In this document: positions 1 through 7,167 of the stretch, in pieces
Position numbering within the stretch: the stretch's first letter is position 1
Layout of the letters: each line of letters opens with the position of its first letter
Origin: a virus
DNA length: 34,153 bases
Direction: 5' to 3' (one strand)
Virus record (IMG/VR): IMGVR_UViG_3300025164_001175
Coordinates: 1-34,153 of that record
Notes under the pieces: model-generated
Told to the model about the DNA's origin: nothing
Databases searched by the model: none
What the model saw: only the letters and a program-made list of their open reading frames with translations
Translations under genes and position numbers: made by a program

Positions 1-11
1 ATAATCAAAGA

Positions 12-251
12 TTGTATACAGCTAAATGGGAAGTTCTTCAATTTATCAAGAGAATTCCAAAAGGAACTTATTATACAGTAACATATACATTGGATGAAAA
101 GGGACCACTTTTGGTGGTTAAAAAATTAATAATGATCGTAGTAAATATCAAAACGAAAGAGGATATGGGAGCTTGTTTTTTACCAAAAACTTGGGATGGA
201 AAAAGGGCGAGGAGATGCGTGACCGTGCCAATATATGAAGATATACAATAA
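12..251 (+). CDS. hypothetical protein, possibly cut by the window edge
   Basis: I do not recognise this 79-residue protein. The frame is open to the first base of the window, so TTG at 12 may be an internal codon of a longer gene. The C-terminal half (WDGKRARRCVTVPIYEDI) is basic with one cysteine. No membrane segment or known motif is visible. It is followed by a short A+T-rich gap with a repeated regulatory-looking motif. Confidence 0.5.
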   Translation: MYTAKWEVLQFIKRIPKGTYYTVTYTLDEKGPLLVVKKLIMIVVNIKTKEDMGACFLPKTWDGKRARRCVTVPIYEDIQ

Positions 252-268
252 ATATTATAAATTTTAGG

Positions 269-298
269 GTGAAACGACAAGAAATCCTGTAGTATATA
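269..298 (+). promoter_or_regulatory. candidate promoter or leader element, copy 1
   Basis: GTGAAA (269-274) and TATATA (293-298) are 18 bases apart. The 16-mer GAAATCCTGTAGTATA (281-296) recurs exactly at 15753-15768. Both copies have TGAAA six bases upstream and end just before a Shine-Dalgarno sequence. It could be a phage promoter or an RNA-level operator. The placement fits either. Confidence 0.45.
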
Positions 299-316
299 TA
301 GGGAGGGCGATATATA

Positions 317-577
317 GTGCACGTTACGATGTATACTTGGGAAGACCTCATCCTTTTTCTAGCTTGGGGATTAGTGTGCTATTTATGGGGGGCTGGGGAA
401 AGAAAATACAAACGAAGAAGTTACCAACCTAGAATGCCTACTAAAATGCCTAACGTTCCAACCCCTCCGCCACCCCCTACTCCCCTTAACAATATGTGCA
501 AAGGGGGATGGAATTCCCCTCCTACTACTCCAAGACCAACTAATTCTCCCCCCGGACAAGGAAGGAGAGATAATTGA
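317..577 (+). CDS. small single-pass membrane protein with proline-rich tail
   Basis: This is an 86-residue protein with a GTG start 10 bases after GGGAGGG (300-306); ATG at 329 is an alternative. Residues about 9-26 (DLILFLAWGLVCYLWGAG) form one hydrophobic helix. A basic patch (ERKYKRR) follows, then a proline/threonine-rich tail with PPPPPTP. The layout suggests a membrane-anchored protein with a flexible cytoplasmic tail, such as a small lysis or membrane-interaction protein, but no family is recognised. Its stop overlaps a short open frame starting at TTG 574 (MTKREYMDGFEK). Confidence 0.55.
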   Translation: MHVTMYTWEDLILFLAWGLVCYLWGAGERKYKRRSYQPRMPTKMPNVPTPPPPPTPLNNMCKGGWNSPPTTPRPTNSPPGQGRRDN

Positions 578-633
578 CCAAACGAGAATATATGGATGGG
601 TTTGAGAAATAAAATACGATGATAGGGCTTTAA

Positions 634-1389
634 ATGAAAAGAATATCTGGGGTATATATGATTCTTAATAGAATCAACGGAAAGAAATATATAGGATCTT
701 CTAAAGACGTGTATAACAGATGGAATCAACATTTGACGGAACTTCGTAAGGGAAAACATACTAAACATATACAAGCAGCTTATTATAAATATGGGGAAGA
801 ATCTTTTGTATTTATGGTAATAGAAATAATTAAATATTTAGATCAATTAACTACTAGGGAACAATATTGGAAAGACTTTTATAAATCATATGATCGAATA
901 TATGGATATGATATTTGTAGATATGCTAGTTCTACTTTGGGGTATAAGCATACAGAAAAAACTAAGAAAAAAATAAGTTTAGCTCATAATGGAAAAATAA
1001 ATTCAGAAGAAACGAGGGGGAAAATAAGTTTAGCTAATAAAGGAGAAAATCACCCTTTATTTGGGAAACACCATACAGAAGAAACTAGAAAAAGAATGAG
1101 TTTAATACATATAGGAAAACATCCTTCTGAAGAAACTAAAGCAAAAATAGGTTTGGCCAATAAAGGAAAACATATTCTTTCGGAGGAGTTAAAAAGAAAA
1201 TTAAGTTTAGCTAATAAAGGAAAACATCTTTCTAAAGAACATAAAGAAAAAATAAGTTTAGCTTTAAAAGGAAAACCTCTTTCTGAGGAGACTAAGAAAA
1301 AAATGAGTTTATCCGGTAAAGGAAAACCAAAATCTGAAGAAACTAAAATAAAGATGAGAATAGCAGCTAAGAAAAGAGCGAATCATTGA
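634..1389 (+). CDS. GIY-YIG homing endonuclease with NUMOD3 repeats (SegE-like)
   Basis: This is a free-standing homing endonuclease of 251 residues. The N-terminal GIY-YIG nuclease domain (about 1-95) shows GVYMILNRINGKKYIGSS, the conserved Arg in VYNRW, and a later Glu in TTREQYWKDFY; these are the expected catalytic positions. From about residue 105 there are seven or so tandem NUMOD3 DNA-binding repeats of the form SEETKxKISLANKGKH. The domains look intact. Such genes cut a related phage genome lacking the insertion and are copied in by repair. It lies between a membrane-protein gene and a small acidic-protein gene. The start is ATG at 634, with only a weak ribosome site. Confidence 0.9.
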   Translation: MKRISGVYMILNRINGKKYIGSSKDVYNRWNQHLTELRKGKHTKHIQAAYYKYGEESFVFMVIEIIKYLDQLTTREQYWKDFYKSYDRIYGYDICRYASSTLGYKHTEKTKKKISLAHNGKINSEETRGKISLANKGENHPLFGKHHTEETRKRMSLIHIGKHPSEETKAKIGLANKGKHILSEELKRKLSLANKGKHLSKEHKEKISLALKGKPLSEETKKKMSLSGKGKPKSEETKIKMRIAAKKRANH

Positions 1390-1694
1390 CCAAATACGAA
1401 TTGACTTTAAATATTGAAGTTTCTAATATGGAAGAATGGAAATTTGTAAGCGATTTGGCTATGGCCGAAGATAGTAAACATTGGTGGGCAGCGGGGACAT
1501 ATGATGACGAAGGAATTATGTATAGGGATATGGAATGGTTATTCGATACTAAGTTAGAGGCGTTAGCATTTAAAAGAAAATTGAAAAAAGCATTTTTCAG
1601 ATATTGGTATAAAATAGAAATTGATATTGACGAATTTGATGAAAATGAATTGGAAGAAGAAATAGGAGATATTAAAATAAATGAAATTATTTAA
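1386..1694 (+). CDS. hypothetical acidic protein
   Basis: This 102-residue protein starts at TTG (1386), overlapping the stop of the homing endonuclease gene by four bases. It is rich in Trp/Phe/Tyr in its first half (EDSKHWWAAGTYDDEG) and strongly acidic at the C-terminus (DIDEFDENELEEEIGD). No family is recognised. The last 14 bases overlap the start of the SPL-like gene. The first ten bases of the reading context (ATTGACCAAA) repeat at 573-582, upstream of the homing endonuclease. Confidence 0.6.
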   Translation: MTKYELTLNIEVSNMEEWKFVSDLAMAEDSKHWWAAGTYDDEGIMYRDMEWLFDTKLEALAFKRKLKKAFFRYWYKIEIDIDEFDENELEEEIGDIKINEII

Positions 1695-2232
1695 CGGATA
1701 TTGGGAGTTGCGTGAACTGGTGAAGAACATCATCCCAAGAAGAGGAATGCTGGACTTTCTAGAAAAACATAAAGGACTAGTTAAAGAAAAGGGTAGAAAA
1801 ATTGGATACAAGGAATTTTCATTCGATAGTGAAAAATTTGAAATAAAACAAAGATTGCTCAATAAAGATGAAATTACTTCTTTCCTTGAAGTGAGCCTAA
1901 GAAAAAATCATTGCCCCATGCCCCTTAATGCAGATGTTTATGATGCACTATACTGCATAGCAAAAGGTCAATTGATTACTACTAAAACAGGATTCAAAAA
2001 AATTGAAGATATAAAGGTGGGGGATGAGATAGCCTCATATAACGAATCGACCAAAAAAGTAGAGTTTACCCAAGTTTTGTTATCATCTTCTTCAGAAAAA
2101 ACTAATTTAGTAGAAATAGAAACTGAAAAAGGACTTCTAGTTGTTACGGAAGATCACCAAATTTTTACCAAACGAGGGTGGGTAGAAGCCGGGCAACTTA
2201 ATGAAGACGACTTACTTTTGGAGATATATTAA
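1681..2232 (+). CDS. SPL-like radical SAM protein, N-terminal part fused to N-intein
   Basis: This is the first half of a fractured gene. Residues 1-91 are the N-extein, ending ADVYDALY. Residues 92-183 are an N-intein: Cys92 as the splice nucleophile, block A (CIAKGQLITTKTGFKKI), then block B with the TxxH motif (VTEDHQIFT). The frame stops (TAA 2230-2232) shortly after block B, where split inteins of the gp41/NrdJ type also end. The missing C-intein and the rest of the enzyme are encoded from 3367, so the polypeptides should be joined by trans-splicing. The spliced enzyme would be about 473 residues. The N-extein alone carries no cluster cysteines. Confidence 0.85.
   Translation: MKLFNGYWELRELVKNIIPRRGMLDFLEKHKGLVKEKGRKIGYKEFSFDSEKFEIKQRLLNKDEITSFLEVSLRKNHCPMPLNADVYDALYCIAKGQLITTKTGFKKIEDIKVGDEIASYNESTKKVEFTQVLLSSSSEKTNLVEIETEKGLLVVTEDHQIFTKRGWVEAGQLNEDDLLLEIY
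1954..2229 (+). other. split intein 1, N-terminal half (92 aa)
   Basis: It runs from the TGC codon of Cys1 (1954-1956) to the last sense codon. Block A and the TEDH of block B are present. At 92 residues, the length is close to known N-halves of naturally split inteins. The partner is at 3367-3486. Confidence 0.88.
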
Positions 2233-3377
2233 TGGGTAAACGAGGACCAGCCAAAGGCTGCATTCCTTGGAATAAAGGGAAAACAGGGGTGCAAGCAGCT
2301 TGGAATAAAGGTATTCCAAGGACAGAAAAAGAAAAAGAAGCTATCAGAAATGGAATATCAGAAGAATCCCGACAAATTCAATCTGAAATAAAGAAAGAAC
2401 AATGGAAGCAAGGAAAATATGATAGTATGTTCGGAGATACTAATCCTGCCTGCAGAGAAGAAGTTAAGAAAAAAATAGGAGATGCTAATAGAAGAAGAAT
2501 TTGTTCAGAACAGACTAGGGAAAGGATATCAAAATCCCGGACGGGAAAACCGGGGGCAATTTGGACAAAGAAAATGAAAGAAAATGCCTCTGTTAGAATG
2601 AAAGAAAATAATCCTATGAAAGATGAAGAGATTAAAAATAAAAGTCATGAATCTCTAATGAAAACATTAAATGATCCTAATTTTGTTCACCCAAATAAAG
2701 GTAGATTAAGGCCTGATTTATTAGGAAAACCTAGCAAAATGTCTGAGGAAGCCAAGGATATAGCTTCTGCTAGAATGAAGGAAGATAACCCCATGAAGGT
2801 TCTGGAGATAAGAAATAGAATGATCGAGTCTTATAAAAGAACTTGTGCTTTAGATGGTTATGTACATCCTAATAAAGGAAGAGAACGTTTGGATGCTAAG
2901 AATAGAATGTTATCTAATAACAATCCCATGAAGGATCCAGAAACTGCTAGACTAGTTTGGGCTAAAGCAAAAGAAACCATAAAGAAAAACGGGGGGATAT
3001 CCGAAGGGCAAAGGAAACTTTATGAATATTTAGATTCTATGGGATTTAAATACGAACCGGAGTGCTTCTTTCAATTGGGACAATTAGATTTTTCTTATAT
3101 TCTTGCCGATGCTTATTTGCCGGATTTTAAAATAATTATAGAATACGATGGTTATAGTGACCATTATTCAGAAGAGGGGATAAAAAGAGATCGTAAAAGA
3201 GATGATTATGTAGATAAATTATTTCAAATATCAGTCATAAGAATAGACACTAATTCTATTTTTGCTAAAGATGTGGATAAAACTATTTTAAAAGCCATTG
3301 ACGAACTTAAAACAGTTTCTTCCCCTAAAACTATTTACATTGGAAAAATCAGGGAGATTTTAATAAATGCAAACTAG
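2232..3377 (+). CDS. free-standing EDxHD (Vsr-like) homing endonuclease inside split intein
   Basis: This 381-residue gene sits exactly between the two halves of the split intein. The start codon overlaps the stop of the N-half (TAATG), and the end overlaps the start of the C-half by 11 bases. Residues about 1-250 hold NUMOD3-like repeats and WNKG motifs (CIPWNKGKTG, AAWNKGIPRTE, KENNPMKD). Residues about 256-370 are a Vsr/DUF559-like PD-(D/E)xK-fold nuclease: DAYLPDFKIIIEYDG, then SDHY and KRDRKRDDY, matching the E-D-x-H-D pattern. Free-standing genes of this family between split-intein halves are known from phage-like metagenomic sequences. It would be expected to cut intein-free alleles of the same radical SAM gene. 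Confidence 0.85.
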   Translation: MGKRGPAKGCIPWNKGKTGVQAAWNKGIPRTEKEKEAIRNGISEESRQIQSEIKKEQWKQGKYDSMFGDTNPACREEVKKKIGDANRRRICSEQTRERISKSRTGKPGAIWTKKMKENASVRMKENNPMKDEEIKNKSHESLMKTLNDPNFVHPNKGRLRPDLLGKPSKMSEEAKDIASARMKEDNPMKVLEIRNRMIESYKRTCALDGYVHPNKGRERLDAKNRMLSNNNPMKDPETARLVWAKAKETIKKNGGISEGQRKLYEYLDSMGFKYEPECFFQLGQLDFSYILADAYLPDFKIIIEYDGYSDHYSEEGIKRDRKRDDYVDKLFQISVIRIDTNSIFAKDVDKTILKAIDELKTVSSPKTIYIGKIREILINAN

Positions 3378-3486
3378 ATTTAAGAAAATAAAAAGTCTAC
3401 GGAAAATTAGTAAACCTACTGCTGTATTTGATTTAACTGTAGATAGAAATAGCAATTTCTTTGCATCTTCCCAATTAGTTCATAAT
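3367..3486 (+). other. split intein 1, C-terminal half (40 aa)
   Basis: It has its own ATG and carries block F and the terminal His-Asn (LVHN). The +1 residue is the cysteine codon TGC at 3487-3489, which is also Cys1 of the radical SAM motif. Confidence 0.88.
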
Positions 3487-5067
3487 TGCAGCTACGCATG
3501 CAAATATTGTTTACCTCCTAAAACCAAAATACAAATGTGGAATGGTATAAAAAAGAATATAGAAAAAATTAAAGAGGGAGATGAGGTTGTTTCTCTAAAT
3601 ACTTATAATAGTTTATTGATAGAAGAAAAATCAATCGTTCAAAAAATAATGAGCAGAGCTACCGAAGACTTAATAGTTATCAAAACTAAAAATAATATTC
3701 TAAAGTTAACCCCAGAGCATACAATATTTACTACTAGGGGTTGGATAGAAGCAAATAAATTAAATATGCATGATATGATGATATCCCCATATTATTCTAA
3801 ATCTAATAGTGTTTCTAAATGGGAATGGAGTAGAATTGAATCTATATCTAGAGCAAAAACTAGTGGTAAAAAAATAGTCTATAATTTTGAGTGTCAACCT
3901 AATAATAATTATTTTGCAGAGGGAATTCTTGTACATAATTGTTTTGCGGACTCTTTTCGCAGTTCTCTTTATACTTCATTCTTTGATAACCCCAAGGAAA
4001 TTGGAATACGCCACTGCCGTCCAGAATACTTTCGAGCAGAGATGGATAAATTAATGCCATATAGGGGAAAGAAAATAGATGGCCCAGAATTAAATAAAGC
4101 AATCAGTCTACAAATTCCCATCCGTCTAGGAATTCGATTTGAAGATTTTCTTCCTATCGAAGCTCAAAAAGGAATCAGTTTGAATTTTATGCAATATTTA
4201 TCTGATATTGCATATCCCATAATGGTGAACACTAAGTCTGCGTTAATCGGAAGAGAAGATTACGTTAGGGCACTAGCAGATAATAAAGGTGGTGCTGCTG
4301 TTCATATGACGGCGATATCTTCAGATGGTATTCTAAATAAAAAGTTGGAACCTGGCGCCCCGTCTTTTGAGAAACGCATGCTTGCTGTAAAAGCCCTTAC
4401 GGATGCAGGGGTTAGGGTTGTCGCAAGGATCGAGCCATTCATGGTCTTTGTGAACGATGATCCTTATTATGTTCAAAAATGGATACAGGGAGTCAGGGAA
4501 GCAGGGATTAAACATATCACTTTTGATACATATAGCTACTCCGCTTCTGCCCCTGGAGTTGAACGCCAAATGGAAATGGAAGGAATAGATTTTCGTAGAA
4601 TGTTTTTGCTAATGTCAGATAGTCAGTGGTTGGGTTCTTTGATTTTAGGAGAATTTATGAAAATGATGAAATCCGAGGGATTTTCAACTTCCACCTTCGA
4701 TTTCGGGAATTCCCCGATCAATAATGATGAAATCTGCTGCTCCGTATCAGATGTTTACTTACCCCTGGGTGGAGGGTTCTCCTACGGGAACAACATGATT
4801 GCTGCTAGGTTTGTTCGGGATAACGGACCCCACCCAGTAACGTGGGGGAAATATAACGCTTTCGTAGAGGAACGTGGGGGGTGGTTATCAGAAACCTTAA
4901 TGCAAGAAGTAAAGAATTCGTGGAATCTTGGGGGACATCAAGCATATCAGGTGGATTGGGCCCAGGGAATTGAACCTTATGGAAGAGATCGAGAAGGAAA
5001 TATAGTTTGGAGATATATTGAAAGTTCTGACTTCCGCTTAGAAATGTTAGAAAATTTGGTCCGGTGA
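3367..5067 (+). CDS. SPL-like radical SAM protein: C-intein, extein, mini-intein, C-extein
   Basis: This 566-residue precursor has four parts. Residues 1-40 are the C-intein of the split intein, with block F (AVFDLTVDRNSNFFA) and block G (LVHN). Residues 41-47 are a seven-residue extein, CSYACKY. Residues 48-191 are a contiguous mini-intein. Residues 192-566 are the C-extein, beginning CFADSF. After both splices the motif reads CSYACKYCFA, a radical SAM CxxxCxxC cluster site. The C-extein has SPL-family (COG1533, DNA repair photolyase) signatures: VNTKSALIGREDYV, then KLEPGAPSFEKRM and AGVRVVARIEP. The likely role is radical-based repair of pyrimidine photoproducts or a related SAM reaction; the exact substrate is inferred. 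Confidence 0.82.
   Translation: MQTRFKKIKSLRKISKPTAVFDLTVDRNSNFFASSQLVHNCSYACKYCLPPKTKIQMWNGIKKNIEKIKEGDEVVSLNTYNSLLIEEKSIVQKIMSRATEDLIVIKTKNNILKLTPEHTIFTTRGWIEANKLNMHDMMISPYYSKSNSVSKWEWSRIESISRAKTSGKKIVYNFECQPNNNYFAEGILVHNCFADSFRSSLYTSFFDNPKEIGIRHCRPEYFRAEMDKLMPYRGKKIDGPELNKAISLQIPIRLGIRFEDFLPIEAQKGISLNFMQYLSDIAYPIMVNTKSALIGREDYVRALADNKGGAAVHMTAISSDGILNKKLEPGAPSFEKRMLAVKALTDAGVRVVARIEPFMVFVNDDPYYVQKWIQGVREAGIKHITFDTYSYSASAPGVERQMEMEGIDFRRMFLLMSDSQWLGSLILGEFMKMMKSEGFSTSTFDFGNSPINNDEICCSVSDVYLPLGGGFSYGNNMIAARFVRDNGPHPVTWGKYNAFVEERGGWLSETLMQEVKNSWNLGGHQAYQVDWAQGIEPYGRDREGNIVWRYIESSDFRLEMLENLVR
3508..3939 (+). other. intein 2, contiguous mini-intein (144 aa)
   Basis: It starts at Cys (TGT 3508-3510, CLPPKTKIQMWNG). 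Block B is LKLTPEHTIFTTRGW with the TxxH pattern, block F is KIVYNFECQPNNNYFAEG, and it ends VHN before the +1 Cys at 3940-3942. There is no endonuclease domain. It is separated from split intein 1 by only 21 bases of extein and interrupts the motif before its third cysteine. Confidence 0.88.
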
Positions 5068-5447
5068 AAAATAAAGGATTCTTTTCAAGACACTGGAGCG
5101 AATCTGACGAAAGAGTACTCAAATATTTGGGGGACTTTTTCAAAGATCCTCCGATTAAACCAGATTATAAAGCTGGATACGACGTTACGGTGGGAGATGC
5201 AAAGATAGAAATAAAATCGTGCCAAGAATGGATACATTCAGAAAGTGTTAAGGGAAAATGGAAGAGAAGAAGAGGGAGATTCCACTTTGATAAGGGAACA
5301 GAGGCCGATATGATTTTATTTGTATTAGTCAAAGAATCGGGGGAGTTGGAATTTGCTATCCGATTTCCAGAACAATATGGAGTACGGAAATTGAAAATAC
5401 CTATAACGATATTATGGAATAAAGTATTTACAGAGGCGAGGATATGA
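5064..5447 (+). CDS. PD-(D/E)xK nuclease-like hypothetical protein
   Basis: This 127-residue protein has a GTG start (5064) overlapping the TGA of the radical SAM gene by four bases. The central part reads YDVTVGDAKIEIKSCQEW, a D-x(n)-E-x-K arrangement typical of PD-(D/E)xK nuclease folds. It is followed by RRGRFHFDKGTEADMILFVL, which resembles the last core strands of restriction-endonuclease-like proteins. The assignment is by motif only. A small DNA endonuclease involved in repair, recombination or host DNA breakdown is plausible. Its stop overlaps the next start. Confidence 0.55.
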   Translation: MKNKGFFSRHWSESDERVLKYLGDFFKDPPIKPDYKAGYDVTVGDAKIEIKSCQEWIHSESVKGKWKRRRGRFHFDKGTEADMILFVLVKESGELEFAIRFPEQYGVRKLKIPITILWNKVFTEARI

Positions 5448-5824
5448 ATTTACGTTGTTTTTGGGGAATTCATAAGCCTGTTGCTACCAATCCTAAAAGG
5501 GGGATATTAATAGGGGGAACCCATTGTAAAAGATGTGGGAGTATTCTAACTAATCCCATAGAATGGCCTAACCCCCTTCCTTCGCAAACTATTCAACCTT
5601 TTTGTGAAAACTCTAAATGCCCTATATGTCATTCTAGCCCTATATATACCTATTTTTGCTTAGGAATACGTTGGGATTTAGAAACAAAATATCCGTATTA
5701 TATACCAAATGAAAATTTAAAATGCCCCTACGGAGAAAAAGGGCATCTCCATCGTAGTTGTTCTTGTAAATATAAGTGGGTGGAAAAAACAGCCATAGAT
5801 GCCGAATTAACGGAAGGCGAATAA
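5444..5824 (+). CDS. cysteine-rich zinc-ribbon-like hypothetical protein
   Basis: This 126-residue protein has several metal-binding pairs: CKRCG near residue 28, CENSKCPICH near 55, and CPYGEKGHLHRSCSCKYKW near 93. The pattern suggests two or three zinc knuckles or ribbons. No enzymatic motif is visible. It overlaps the previous gene by four bases and abuts the next small gene, so it is co-transcribed with them. The function is unknown. Confidence 0.6.
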   Translation: MNLRCFWGIHKPVATNPKRGILIGGTHCKRCGSILTNPIEWPNPLPSQTIQPFCENSKCPICHSSPIYTYFCLGIRWDLETKYPYYIPNENLKCPYGEKGHLHRSCSCKYKWVEKTAIDAELTEGE

Positions 5825-5992
5825 ATGGATTATACAAAAAAATTGATCAAGGCTGCTAAAGATTATTTAAGGGCATCTACTTGCAATTGTAAATATAATG
5901 GCGGTTGCCCACAAGAAGTTTTGCAATCTTTAATAGATGAATATAAACCTCCTCTAATTATTCCTACCAAGAAAAAGAAAGGTTCCAAATGA
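5825..5992 (+). CDS. small cysteine-containing hypothetical protein (55 aa)
   Basis: The ATG at 5825 directly follows the TAA of the upstream gene and is preceded by GGAAGGCG. The stop overlaps the next gene as ATGA (5989-5992). The product begins MDYTKKLIKAAKDYL, has a CNCKYNGGC cluster in the middle and a lysine-rich end (TKKKKGSK). No family is recognised. The tight coupling on both sides supports translation. Confidence 0.55.
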   Translation: MDYTKKLIKAAKDYLRASTCNCKYNGGCPQEVLQSLIDEYKPPLIIPTKKKKGSK

Positions 5993-6660
5993 AACTGAAA
6001 ATTGTTAGTCCTACAGGATTGGTCAAAGATGTTAAAGTGGTTAATGCAGAAACCAACGAAATGCTTGATGATGTTAAGGAATTTACCATCCATGCCAAAT
6101 CCAATATGGGATTAGTAGAAGTTTCAATTAAATTTTCTCGTTTAGCTTTTGAAGTAACTGCGGAAAAAAAGAAAAGAACAAAGAAACCCAAATATCCTGA
6201 CTCTACTGCATATTCTAAAAGTTGTATAGAGGCCAACAAAAAAACAGTTATGGATGGGGAGGGGAGAGTTGATTTAGACTACGTGGAAAATCATGGGGTG
6301 AATCCTAATGATCGCCTCAGTTGGTATATGTGGCGATATTTTATCAAAATATATTCTGAAAATAAATTAACTAAAATAAAAGTTCCAGATATTGTAGATT
6401 TCATTAGAAGAGAATTTGGGCCAGATCAATCAGCAATTGAATTTAAGTTTGACAGGACGACTGCAAATCATTGCATAAATAAATTTTGTTTCATTGGACT
6501 ATTAAATAAACATAAAAAATCAGATGAATGCTTTTATACTTTCTCCAACTCCGTAAAAAGAAGGGGGTTAGAGTGGTTTTTACAAGGGAATAAATATATG
6601 AAAGGCCATTTTCAATCGGGAGCAGAGGGGTTTTTTAATCTATTGGAAATAAAGGAATAA
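5989..6660 (+). CDS. hypothetical protein, target of a homing-endonuclease insertion
   Basis: This 223-residue protein is of unknown function. Residues about 1-55 look like a small beta-rich domain. A lysine-rich linker (EKKKRTKKPK) follows, then a helical C-terminal region (about 95-205) that could be a winged-helix DNA-binding domain. The last 19 residues (KGHFQSGAEGFFNLLEIKE) have a second, diverged coding copy at 6881-6946, beyond a decayed homing endonuclease gene. This suggests that the present 3' end arrived with the mobile gene and displaced the original. Confidence 0.6.
   Translation: MKLKIVSPTGLVKDVKVVNAETNEMLDDVKEFTIHAKSNMGLVEVSIKFSRLAFEVTAEKKKRTKKPKYPDSTAYSKSCIEANKKTVMDGEGRVDLDYVENHGVNPNDRLSWYMWRYFIKIYSENKLTKIKVPDIVDFIRREFGPDQSAIEFKFDRTTANHCINKFCFIGLLNKHKKSDECFYTFSNSVKRRGLEWFLQGNKYMKGHFQSGAEGFFNLLEIKE
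6601..6660 (+). repeat. duplicated gene end, copy 1 (in frame)
   Basis: It encodes KGHFQSGAEGFFNLLEIKE, the current end of the upstream gene. It matches copy 2 at 6881-6946 at most positions over about 45 bases, for example GGYCATTTYCAATCGG. Confidence 0.75.
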
Positions 6661-6665
6661 AAATA

Positions 6666-6869
6666 ATGGCTTCTGGGATATATGTAATAGTTAATAAAAT
6701 AAATAGAATGATGCACGAACCTTGGAGCAAAGAAAGAAAGACCAAATTATCGGAATTCAAAATAAAATATTATCAAGAACATCCTATGAGCAAAGAAACT
6801 AGACAAAAAATGTCAGAAGCTAAAATAGAATATCATAGAAAAATGAGGGAGAAAAAAATTGAAAAATGA
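6666..6869 (+). pseudogene. degenerate GIY-YIG/NUMOD3 homing endonuclease remnant
   Basis: This 67-residue frame starts MASGIYVIVNKINR, the first strand of a GIY-YIG domain. It then jumps directly to NUMOD3-like repeats (PWSKERKTKLSEFK and MSKETRQKMSEAK). The YIG strand, catalytic arginine and glutamate are all missing, so it cannot be an active nuclease of this family. Compare the intact gene at 634-1389. It probably arose by internal deletion. It is preceded by AAAGGA and may still be translated as a short DNA-binding peptide. Confidence 0.75.
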
Positions 6870-6880
6870 ACTAAAAATAG

Positions 6881-6946
6881 AGAGGTCATTTCCAATCGGA
6901 CACACAAGGATTATTCAATCTACAGGATGTTACAAATGAATCTTAA
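6881..6946 (+). pseudogene. orphan 3' end of the 5989 gene (duplicated gene end, copy 2)
   Basis: Read from AGA at 6881, the frame encodes RGHFQSDTQGLFNLQDVT followed by Asn-Glu-Ser and TAA. This is clearly homologous to the end of the upstream gene but has no start of its own; an in-frame TAG precedes it at 6878. It looks like the original C-terminus left behind when a homing endonuclease gene inserted with its own copy. It overlaps the start of the next gene. Confidence 0.7.
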
Positions 6947-7166
6947 AAAAGAAGGAAAAGATTTAGTCCAACGGGGGGTTAAATTGGGGAAATCTTTTGT
7001 ATTAACAATTATATTATTATTGCAATTGGCCATTCAAGTTTGTATACTATTCTTTACTGTATGGATAACCGTATTTACCAAGGGGAAGGAAATTGCAGAT
7101 AGAAAAACATTTGAGATATCCAAGGGATCTACAGTTCCTATGACTCTATTTCCAAGGGGGAATTGA
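6936..7166 (+). CDS. small membrane protein
   Basis: I chose ATG 6936 (MNLKKEGKDLVQ) over ATG 6927 because AGGA at 6925-6927 then lies at a normal distance. Residues about 18-48 (FVLTIILLLQLAIQVCILFF and TVWITVF) form one long or two short membrane helices, preceded by a basic amphipathic segment. The C-terminal tail ends TVPMTLFPRGN. The function is unknown. A short phage membrane protein of the holin or anti-host type is possible but unproven. Confidence 0.55.
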   Translation: MNLKKEGKDLVQRGVKLGKSFVLTIILLLQLAIQVCILFFTVWITVFTKGKEIADRKTFEISKGSTVPMTLFPRGN

Positions 7167-7167
7167 A

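Noticed and set aside
421-774. 117-residue minus-strand frame
   Set aside because: It is antisense to the proline-rich tail of the 317 gene and the start of the GIY-YIG gene, with no ribosome site. The glycine run is the reverse of proline codons.
1681-5067. A group I intron or sequencing frameshift as the reason for the broken radical SAM gene
   Set aside because: The junctions carry intein blocks A, B, F and G with Cys1, His-Asn and +1 Cys at exact extein borders. Each half has its own in-frame start or stop overlapping the endonuclease gene. Neither an intron nor a random frameshift explains this.
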